This document shows positions 55,238 to 64,000 of a stretch of DNA of 64,000 nucleotides, in pieces (the stretch's first letter is position 1; every line of letters begins with the position of its first letter). The notes under the pieces are model-generated. The model did not search any database and had not been told where the DNA came from. It saw only the letters and a program-made list of their open reading frames with translations. Source of the stretch: Ectobius pallidus (lineage: Eukaryota; Arthropoda; Insecta; Blattodea; Ectobiidae). The translations under genes were made by a program, and so were the position numbers. The stretch is taken from positions 22,889,023-22,953,022 of the forward strand of contig CAXKWD010000007.1 in assembly GCA_964059195.1 (NCBI GenBank). The letters are read 5' to 3'.

Positions 55238-56826
55238 CTAGCATGTGCCCGCGGCTTCGCCCGCGATAATTATTTCAAAAATTAAAAATTAAGAGCATAA
55301 TAGTTAAATCATTATATTTATTAACACCTAAATCACGTGGACTACATACTACGATTAGATAGCGTCGCCTGGTAAAAGCGACCTCAGATTCGAGTTCCTT
55401 GGCCCAGAATATCCCTGTACAGTGAGTTTCGTCCAAATCGAACAATTTTTGACCATATTTAGGCCTATATTGATTATCCCTCTTCCGTGTAGGTTGAAAA
55501 TTTCACATGTCTTCGGGCCTTGATATTTTAAACAAATGAATCGTCCAGGATGGACTTACTAAATCAAGCGATCGCCCGCGATAAGTATTTCAAAAATTAA
55601 AAATTAAGAGCATAATAGTTAAATCATTATATTTATTAACACCTAAATCACGTGAATTACATACCACGATTAGATAGCGTCGCCTGGTAAAAGCGATCTC
55701 AGATTCGAGTTCCTTGGCCCAGAAAATCCCTGTATAGTGAGTTTCGTCCAAATCGAACGATGTTTAACCATATTTAGGTCTATGTTGATTATCCCACTTC
55801 CGTGTAGGTTGAAAATTTCATATGTCTACGGGCCTTGACATTCTAAACAAATGAATCGACCAGCGTGGACTTACAACATTCAAGTGATCGCGATGCTTTT
55901 ATTTCCACGGTATGACAAAAATAGCCAAAGCCAACTGCAATTGATTTGACATTGAAATGTATTACTGAAATCTGATGCTTCGACAGCGCTAAAATCACGT
56001 TTTCTGCCAGTTTTTCACTCATAACTCGCGAACGAAAGCTAAAATTAAAAATTCGGCTTCGAGGTGCATTCGCCCACCTTTCGGTCCATCTATCTTTAAA
56101 ATTTCAGATCTCTGCGTTCAGTAGATTTCGATGGGCATCACGGACAGACAGACAAACACGTCCTTTTATTATTATAAGATAGCATGTGCCCGCGGCTTCC
56201 CCAGCGATAATTATTTCAAAAATTAAAAACTAAAAATTAAGAGCATAATAGTTAAATCATTATATTTATTAACACCTAAATCACGTGGAGTGCATTCCAC
56301 GATAAGGTAGCGTCCCCTGGTAAAAGCGACCTCAGATTCGAGTTCCTTGGCCCAGAAAACCCCTGTATAGTGAGTTTCGTTCAAATCGAACGATGTTTGA
56401 CCATATTTAGGGTTGACTATCCTTCTTCCGTGTAGGTTGAAAATGTCATATGTCTGTGGGCCTTGACACTCTAAACAAATGAATCGTCTAGGATGGACTA
56501 ACAAAATCAAGCGATCGCGTTGCTTTTATTTCCAAGGTATGAGGTATGATGACAAAAATAGCCAAAGCCAACTGTAAGTGATTTGATATTGAAATTTATT
56601 ACTGAAACTGATGCTTCGAAAACGCAAAAAATGCACGTTTTTTGCTCATTTTTCACTCATAACTCACGAACGAAAGCGAAAATTAAAATTCCGGCTTCGA
56701 GGTGCATTTTCCGACCCTTCAGTCCGCCTATGTATAAAATTTCAGATCTCTGCGTTCAGTAGATTTTGCTGGGCATCGCGGACAGACGGAGGACAGACGG
56801 AGAACAGACACTTCCTTTTATTAATA
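55238..56826 (-). mobile_element. Tandem array of three Helitron-like units
   Basis: Three head-to-tail copies of one ~610-650 bp unit: a partial one at 55238-55570, then 55571-56181 and 56182-56826. In minus orientation each full unit ends with a GC-rich hairpin (CGCGGGCGAAGCCGCGGGC at the first) plus CATGCTAG or CATGCTAT. The other ends read TATAATAATAAAAGGA-like, typical Helitron 5' termini, next to GACAGACAGAC runs. No RepHel coding. They interrupt family E copy 1; the matching uninterrupted site is at about 58675-58700. Confidence 0.7.
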
Positions 56827-56957
56827 TAGAAGATACGTATTCGAAATAATTTATAAAAAAAAAAAGCAAATCAGTTATCTTGACAACATAGTCAATTGTT
56901 TTACTGTGATATTATAAGGCTTTGAAAATTAAAATACAGTTAGCTATGGCCAAAAAC

Positions 56958-57267
56958 CCGTAGCGTAGTGGTTGAGGCGCTGTGCTACAAACCGGAAGGT
57001 CGCGGGTTCGATCCCCGATGGGGTCGTTGGAGTTTTTCAATTGGCCTAATCCTTCTGGTGGCACTATGGCCCGACTCAGCCCGACTCAGCCTCTAACATA
57101 AATGAGTACCAGGAGCATTCCTGGGGGTAAAGGCGGCCGGTGCGTAAGGCTGACAACCTTACCACCTTCATGTGCCGATGTCTAAAAATCTGGGAGCCTC
57201 AACCTCCTGGAACCCTCAGGGCCTCCATGGCCTGTAATAGGGAACACTTTACTTTTTTTTTTACTTT
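56958..57267 (+). mobile_element. SINE-C, tRNA-derived
   Basis: tRNA-like head with A box (GCGTAGTGGTTGAGGCGC) and B box (CGGGTTCGATCCCC), a ~200-bp body and a T/ACTTT-rich tail. Target duplication ATG(G/A)CCAAAAAC (56946-56957, 57268-57279), one mismatch. Inserted in family E copy 1. Confidence 0.88.
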
Positions 57268-57324
57268 ATGACCAAAAACACTATTGTTTTACATGCGCTT
57301 ATCCAACTAGACCGTTAAACTGAC

Positions 57325-57400
57325 CCAGGTGGCCGAGATGGTATCGTTTTGGCCTCACATTCTGGAGTTCCATGGTTCAAATCCCGAAACCGGCCAATTT
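57325..57400 (+). repeat. tRNA-like block within family E
   Basis: CAGGTGGCCGAGATGG (A-box side) and GGTTCAAATCCC (B box), with an arm-like centre. The same block occurs, inverted relative to the window, in the other E copies (37400-37480, 58495-58520), so it is part of the repeat rather than a tRNA gene. Confidence 0.65.
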
Positions 57401-57579
57401 CACTTTTTTTTTTGTATTTTTATGTGAGTGTGCGATTGTCAAGGTATCACAAATCTATACAGTTCAACTGATGCTGGAAGATTTTAATACGATTTTTTTT
57501 AAAACTAGACCTTTGTTCTTCCGTAAGGCCTACTTAATGAATAAATCTGGAGCTTAACTTCGAAATCAATCATTACTTA

Positions 57580-58319
57580 GCTTATTACCGATACTTATCA
57601 CTTAATTACTTTGGTAAAAAATGTTTACTTTCATATTGTGTATAATACGACGCACAACCTTACGATATCTTAAAATAATAATATTCTATTTCACCCGACT
57701 CAGAATGAAACATTTAAGGATTTACAGACTATACTACAATACAGGTAGGTGCTGTTGACACTTGTTCGCCTGAAAATGGTTAGATGTTCTTGACTGAAAA
57801 TCGATTATTACGCCTGGCCTTCAAGACGATAATAATTATAAAAAACAAAATATGGGTATTACGTAGGCGTAGTGTAAACTACGGTTAACCCCGACTTTTA
57901 AATCGAGTAAAATATATGTATAAGGTTTGTAAACAACGCCACGAAGATCTGTAGGTTGCTCCAGGAGTAATAGGTAGGATACGATAAAATCTGCATTGTA
58001 GGAAATTTTGGTTTTTACTTTAGACCGGACAGTAAGAATGAACTAATGAAGTGAAAGGTAGATATGAAAAAGAAAATACATTATTGATCTTGTGTCTTCT
58101 ATTTCCGTAAAAATGAAGTACTGAAAATGGCATGTTGATGGGGTTTAATATTTGGGGCTCGAAATAGTGTTGGAAATAAAATTATTTATGTTTAGGTTTT
58201 TATTTGTGTTATTTGGTAGGAATAGCATTCATTGCAAGAGAATCAATACACATTTGTATGAGTAAGTATACGGCAATAATAATCTTTACACGATATACGC
58301 AATATTATGTATTTTGTGT
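57580..58319. other. Spacer between two inverted family E copies
   Basis: No gene; AT-rich DNA at the centre of the head-to-head E arrangement. Confidence 0.45.
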
Positions 58320-59255
58320 CGTGTTGTAATAAAATAAAATCAGGTAAACTGATGTAAAAAAGTGCCAGTATGTTTTTGTTTAATCAGTTATGACTGCAAT
58401 TATGATATACAGAATATGTTTTTTTTTTAAATTGATTTCCAAGTTAAGCTCCAGATTTATTCATTAAGCAGGGCTTACGGAAGAAGAAAGGTCTACCATC
58501 TCGGCCACCTAGGTCATTTTAACGGTCTAGTTGGATAAGAGCATGTAAAACAATAGTGTTTTTTGTCATAGCTACCTGTATTTTAATTTCCAAGGCCGTA
58601 TAAGATCACAGTAAAACAATAGGCTATGTTGTCAAGATAACTGATTTTTATTTTTTTTATAAATTCTTTCGAATACGTATATTGCCATAAAATAGGCACA
58701 AAATTGAGCATTACTCCGAAACAGATCAACCTATTTTATCCATTATGAATAGACGTCTTCCCATGGACATTGTAAATGTGTATACCAAGTTTCATAAAAA
58801 TCCGGTAAAGCGTATTTGAGTTACCGCGTCTTTAAAATATACACTAAATTGGGTTTTACTCCGGTACCGGTCAACAGATTAGGTTCAAATTCAGTAGGGT
58901 ACTTCTCATGGACGTCATAAATGGGTATACCAAGTTTCATGAAAATCCGTTACAGCGTATTTGAGTGATGGCGCCTTTCTATGAGAAAGGCGCCAGAATC
59001 TATTAAAATAGGCACTAAATTGGGCATTACTCCGGTACCGGTGAACCGATTTGGTTCAATATCAATAGGGTTCTTCCCATCGACATTATTTATGTTTATA
59101 CCAAGTTTCATGAAAATCCGAAAAAGCGTACTTGAGTTATGGTGCGTACAGACGCACGGACAGACGGACGGACAGACAGACAGGCAGACAGACAGACGGA
59201 CAGACATTTTTTCGTCCCCCACACAATCTCATAAAGTACCATACTGGCACTTAAT
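58320..59255 (+). repeat. Repeat family E, copy 2 (uninterrupted)
   Basis: Starts AAAATCAGGTAAACTG and AAAAGTGCCAGTATG, includes the tRNA-like block (58495-58520), tandem monomers (58690-59110), a GACA/GACG run (59155-59210) and ends AAAGTACCATACTGGCACTT. AAGTGCCAGTATG near the start and CATACTGGCACTT at the end are inverted repeats. It keeps the empty sites for the insertions in copy 1. Confidence 0.8.
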
Positions 59256-59482
59256 AAACATAAATAACTATTTTTTAAAAAGTGTCAGAAATTCAATTAA
59301 ATGTATTATCACAATCCTCATTGGTGATTGATTGGTGGACCTAATTATAATGCTAACAGGTTCCCTTAGAAATGACAACTATGCTTGTTTTGGGTTTTCT
59401 TTCTTATATTAAATTTATTGCAGAAGTATTTAAACAGTAAAGAAATTACTTGCAGAATAAAGAAAGCTAGTTAACAATTTGC

Positions 59483-59739
59483 GACCGTCGGCGTGGTCTT
59501 GTGGTTAGCGTCGCTGACTACGGATCTGGTAGGGGTGCACTCAGCCTCGTGATTCAAATTGAGGAGCTACTTGATAGAGAAGTAGCGGCTCCGGTCATGG
59601 AAACCACCATTAACGGCCGTGGGTGTCGGCATGCTGATCACATGCCCCTCAATTCTGCCATCTGCCTATAGGTAGATGACGCAGCGGTCGGGTGGTAGGC
59701 CTTGTCCCTTCGGGGATGTCGCGCTACGGAGTTTAGTTT
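59483..59739 (+). mobile_element. SINE-B copy 2, B box deleted
   Basis: Flanked by TAGTTAACAATTTGC (59468-59482, 59740-59754), a perfect 15-bp duplication. The head runs GTGGTTAGCGTCGCTGAC into GGATCTGGTAGGGGTGCAC, so about 50 bp with the B box is missing relative to copy 1. Confidence 0.93.
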
Positions 59740-59879
59740 TAGTTAACAATTTGCAGTAGGTATATTAACAAGGCTGACTACTCCCAAATTCGCGAGTTCG
59801 AGCCCGGTCTGACCCAGGTCAGTGGCATTTATATGTGCTTCAACAGACAATTACATGCATGAAAAAGAACTCACGCTGG

Positions 59880-59965
59880 ACTAATTTCCGGCACACGTCG
59901 ACTGTTACAAGCGTAATTAGCAGTACACAATTGTTGCTAAATAACCATGACAACTGACAGTGCAA
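59880..59965 (-). repeat. Dispersed repeat F, copy 2
   Basis: Inverse of 38955-39050. A tRNA-like B box (GAGTTCGAGCCCGG) lies upstream at 59789-59802. Confidence 0.75.
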
Positions 59966-59989
59966 ACTATAAGTTAGGATAGGCCTACT

Positions 59990-60762
59990 GCATTTTGAGG
60001 ATTGAGGGAACGTTCAAATCCGGATTTACTCTTTTGTTAACATCTTATGATGGAAGCAAAGGAAATTCCTAGTTAATCTCACATCAGGGTTTTTTTTTTT
60101 TTTCGTAAACGTCCAGAACATTCTCAATTCTTTCCAGTTGAGTTGTGCAGTCGATGTAGACGGTCTCTTTCCAATTTCCTTTTCCCTTCAGTTTTTCCTC
60201 TTCATTCTTTTTCTTCTTAAAATAAATAGTTCATCTGTACAACGTCACCAATCCAATTTTAAATTCTCCGTTTTTGCAAGCTATTTCAACGCATGATTAT
60301 CGACAAACGACATTACACCTCTTTTCATTTTATACTTGAGCGTTTGCCTGATAGAAGGGATTCACATTTTAAAATCTGTTTGAGTGTCGCTGCTCAAGCT
60401 TCATACCGTTCTCTACTCTTTCACAAATTACTTCATTGGATTGAAGTTTAGGTATCTCTTTAAAGTGAAATTCTCTGTAGTCAGCACCTGGGTTTAGTAA
60501 AATCTTAAAATACTTACTTTGATCAGCTGTTTTACGTGAATGACTTTATACCATCATCACAGAAACACGCCCAGGCGATTTATCATAGGTAATCCAATGA
60601 GATATTACAATGGTTTCTATAACTGGAAAATTAAGGGGATATTTCATAAAATCTTTTATTTCAAAATTTTGATTTACGAGAAATGACTCTAACGATTTTA
60701 ATAATAATGTAAACTTCGAGTATTCTAACTATGACTAATAAAACGGTTAAATCTGTTATTCT
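59990..60762. other. Unassigned DNA
   Basis: T-rich, with a poly-T at 60091-60103. No gene recognised. Confidence 0.4.
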
Positions 60763-60774
60763 GTAAACATTACT

Positions 60775-61077
60775 GGTCTCGTGGTTAGCATCGCTGGCTA
60801 CGAGTCCGCAGGCCCGCGTTCGATCCCTCCTCGGATATTTCTGAGGTAGGAAGGTCAGGAACGGGGTGAACTCATCCTCGTGATGCAAACTGAGGAGCTA
60901 CTTGATAGAGAAGTAGCGGCTCTGGTCACGGAAACCAACAATAACGGCCGTGGGTTTCGGCATGCTGACCACATGCCCCAATCCTGCCATCTGCCTATGG
61001 TAGATGACGCAGCAGATGGTTGGGTGGTAGGGCAAGTCCCTTCAGGGATGTAGCGCCACGGAGTTTAATTAGTTTTA
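60775..61077 (+). mobile_element. SINE-B copy 3
   Basis: Flanked by GTAA(A/G)CATTACT (60763-60774, 61078-61089). A box GTGGTTAGCATCGCTGGC, B box GCGTTCGATCCC, usual body, tail ending TTTAATTAGTTTTA. Confidence 0.9.
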
Positions 61078-61089
61078 GTAAGCATTACT

Positions 61090-62449
61090 TACAGTATAGT
61101 TCATTCTGTCAATTTTCGATTTTCTTGGGCTATCTCCATTACAGTACGTAAAAACTTAGTACAGTAAAGCTGTAGATAATTTTTTGCCACGTTTCCTTAC
61201 AAAATAATAGGTACCACTATCAGTGTAAAAGCTAAATATTTATGACTTAAATGCAGAATGTCAGAATATACATTAAGAAAGATTATATTAATGACATTAT
61301 TTTGTTTCCCTTGGTAACAAGAAAATTACATTTAACTTTTTGTTGTGAAATGCAATTTACCTTTGTCGCAATGCTCACACTAAAACCAATCGAGCGAAGT
61401 ATTTGCAACTTAAATTGTTATCGCAAACCCCTTGAATTATCGTCGCAGCCCACGAAGGGTTCGCAGATCACAGTTTGGGAATGGCTGCTTTGAACTGTAT
61501 ACCAGTGAAGAAGACGTCACCGAACATTAGAAACAGATGCACACGAATTAATTATTACAAGAGCCTACTAGTAAACCTAAATAAGTGATATTACATTCTG
61601 CAGTTAAAGCATGCAAAACAAGTTAACAATAACAAAAATAATAATTAAAGCAATAACACTGATAATAAAATAATTAGTAAACTTAAATATAGATTACTAT
61701 ATATTCTTGAACAAATCAGAATTTAAAGAATGAAAATTATTAAATATTCTACTATGTGGACATATATAATAAAACTATCGCACTCAAAATAGCAATGAAT
61801 GAAGTAGACCTAGTTCATTACTTATATTGATTTTTTTAATGCATTCTCTTTTATGATTTATTTTCTTGACTTTGGATATCTAAATCTATTGAATGGTCGG
61901 GGCAATTATTTATTTAGTTAACATGTGTGATGCTTTAAGGTGAATTTTGTATGAAAAATTCGTTCAAATCCCGAAATCTATTTAACCTGGAGGCTCTGCA
62001 TGAATTTTAATGGCATATATATATTTTTCTTCCGGAACTTTAAAAACCTCAGTACACAAATCTTCTCTTTCTTATATGTAAGTATAATATGCAGAGTGCA
62101 TTTTTAATCCGTTCAGTTGGTGACAGCTGAAATCTCACAACGTGAGTGGCAATCACCTTACTTCTGTATAGAGTTCTTGTTCACATAAAGAAGTTATAAA
62201 AGTACTGAATGGCAACAAGCAACGAATCGAGGATACATACTCCCGTTATTGTTCTGATATTCCCAACAAAACCGATATTAGCCTACACATGTAACTAAGT
62301 CGAAATGTTTGAAATGTCGATACAACGAAATGTTTGTTGAAATTTCAATCAGCATTCCTACATAGGTATTTTAAAACAACTTGAGAACTATTTTATTGTT
62401 TAACCTCAAGTTTACATAACGCAAATGAGTTAATCACTTCCCCCTCTAG
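61090..62449. other. Unassigned DNA
   Basis: AT-rich. An 80-codon frame at 61251-61493 shows no motif or splice context; not supported as a gene. Confidence 0.4.
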
Positions 62450-62464
62450 TAATATGTGAATTCT

Positions 62465-62768
62465 AAAACTAAACTCCTTGGCGATACATCCCTGAAGGGA
62501 CTACTCGATCGCTGCGTCATCTACCACAGGCAGATTGCAGGATTGGGGGCATGTGGTCAGCAAGCCAACACCCACGGCTGGTAATGGTGGTTTCCATGAC
62601 CAGAGCCGGTACTTCTCAACCAAGTAGCTCCTCAGTTCGAATCACGAGGCTGAATGCACCCCGTTCCAGGCCTTCCTACCTCAGAAAAATACGAGAAGGT
62701 ACCGAGAATCGAACCCGGGCCTGCGAATCAGTAGCCAGCTACGTTAACCATGCGACCACGTGGCGGTA
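62465..62768 (-). mobile_element. SINE-B copy 4
   Basis: Minus orientation, flanked by TAAT(A/C)TGTGAATTCT (62450-62464, 62769-62783). B box appears as GAATCGAACCCGGG on the plus strand; body and tail match copies 1-3. Confidence 0.92.
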
Positions 62769-62784
62769 TAATCTGTGAATTCTG

Positions 62785-64000
62785 GCACTGTTTATTCTCG
62801 ATTCCTTGTATGTTAAACTGTTTTTTATTTTTTGTTTTATTTATTTTTTTAATTTAAGTTACTTTATTCCTAAGTATCATCACAAAATATTATTTGGAGT
62901 ATATCGTGTCAGGAGAAAACAGCATGATTTTTCGTAATTATATTTTCACGATATTACTATTGGAAAACTAAATAAAAATAAAATGGTAGGGATTATAATC
63001 TTAGAACATATTCAAAGTCTATACAAGTTACTTAACAATTTTAAGGAAAACCAAATTTAACTTTCACTAAACTATTACCATAATGAATAGAGGAGAAAGT
63101 GTGATGACTGAGGTAGTTCACTGGTTCCGCCGCTAGGTAGCAGTTACTCTGCTTGAGATTCGCGGGAGCAAGATTACTACGGGCGGTATAGGAAAAATTG
63201 CAAACACTCTTAAACAAAATAATACATTAATCTATTTCAAAATGACTCACCTTATCTAAATTGAATTGTTAGATACTTTTGACAATTTTCGGGCTGCTTT
63301 ACACGTCTTGGAAGATCTCATCTCCATAAATAAACATGGCCGTGTGTAACAGTAATTTCTCAGATTGCAAGAAGCTTGACCATAACATTTCGTTCCACAT
63401 CTTTCCAAAAATCGAAGATGGTCACAAGCAATGAACAATTATATAATATAGGTATGAAACAGCTAAGGGATGATTTGATCTAATATTTTGTTGCCTAGAA
63501 AATAGGGCAGAGGGTATGTTAGTATAATATCATGAGAATTTTTTAAAGAATGTACATTTGTATAGAAATAACAACGTATAATTAGGGTAGAAAACAGCTA
63601 AGGGATATTTTATAAATTAATATTAATATTACATTGTATAGAATATTACTGAGTAGGCTATTAATTTGTATTAATATTGTATTAATAGTAATATTATTTA
63701 TATTAATATTAATTTTCTCCTGGCTGTAATGGGGTAAGTTATATAGGTGAAACACGGTCAAAAGTGTAGATCTGTGTACAAATTATGTGAACAGAGATAA
63801 TATAAACTAAGGGATGGTTTGTGAATTGCAGGGCATGGAAAATTGCATAAGCAGCACTACAAAAATAGGGCGCGTGATCTTTAAAATTGGCGTCTCAACA
63901 TCCGATAAAGACGCACATACGCAAAAATTGTTTTGCAATGCATTCTACATATATCACACAATATTTCAAAGCATTTTCCCTGATTTTTTCATAAAAAAAT
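62785..64000. other. Unassigned DNA to window end
   Basis: AT-rich. ACCATAATGAATAGAGG at about 63078 matches the hairpin at 37958-38006. TAATATTAATATT-like runs lie at 63620-63715. No gene recognised. Confidence 0.4.

Larger units (their letters stand above)
51655..57575 (-). repeat. Repeat family E, copy 1, with nested insertions
   Basis: The copy begins (element 3' end) with TTATTAAGTGCCAGTATGG, a GTCTGTCC run (51702-51767) and 135-166 bp tandem monomers (…CCGGTACCGGAGTAA…). It is interrupted at 51988-54693 (SINE-B, itself split by a LINE), 55238-56826 (Helitron array) and 56958-57267 (SINE-C), and resumes each time. The remaining pieces sum to about 1.3 kb and correspond in order to copy 2 at 58320-59255, which keeps the empty sites. 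Confidence 0.85.

Noticed and set aside
61251..61493. 80-codon open frame as a small gene
   Set aside because: No motif, no conserved neighbour, no splice or promoter signal; length is within chance.

Overview
This window looks like gene-poor, AT-rich nuclear DNA from an arthropod, most likely an insect. The evidence is a split tetraspanin exon of fly Tsp2A type, an interstitial TTAGG-like tract, and a typical insect transposon load: Pao/BEL, Gypsy, Jockey- and R1-type LINEs, mariner, hAT MITEs, Helitrons and tRNA-derived SINEs. The palindromic octamer TAGGCCTA occurs at least 20 times, which is a strong lineage flavour; a cockroach-like hemimetabolous insect is a guess only. I see no bacterial, viral or organellar segment and no complete host gene.

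Layout. 0-2.5 kb: 3' part of a Jockey-clade LINE, minus strand, cut by the window edge. 2.5-4.9 kb: a fold-back structure with ~340-370 bp inverted arms around a broken gene with a GCDTTSA motif. 5-12.7 kb: fossils, including LINE tails, two transposase scraps, a head-to-head SINE pair and an RTE-like LINE split by a 182-bp hAT MITE with an 8-bp duplication. 12.8-14.15 kb: a dead mariner split by a 562-bp SINE-like element. 14.35-14.55 kb: the only convincing host coding exon (tetraspanin, minus). 16-22.5 kb: a decayed LINE, a fold-back MITE and a TIR element. 23.5-31.8 kb: a full-length Pao/BEL retrotransposon with apparently identical 1,021-bp LTRs, an intact gag-pol frame, a tRNA-Gln-type primer site and GCATG target duplications, sitting inside a ~513-bp TIR element. 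32-38.7 kb: MITEs, a Helitron and repeat copies. 39.1-50.1 kb: an 11-kb Gypsy element with ~3-kb LTRs, tRNA-Lys primer site, an N-terminal SAP-like motif in gag, and two pol lesions (TGA stop, frameshift). 51.6-59.3 kb: two head-to-head copies of a tandem-monomer repeat (family E). One is interrupted by a SINE, an R1-type LINE inside that SINE, a Helitron array and another SINE; the other preserves the empty sites. 59.4-64 kb: three more target-duplication-flanked SINE copies and unassigned DNA.

The coding regions do not form a pathway. The two LTR elements each encode their own replication machinery (gag, protease, reverse transcriptase, RNase H, integrase). SINEs, MITEs and Helitron-like units are non-autonomous and presumably used enzymes encoded elsewhere. 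The tetraspanin exon implies a host gene on the minus strand whose introns hold much of the surrounding repeat DNA.
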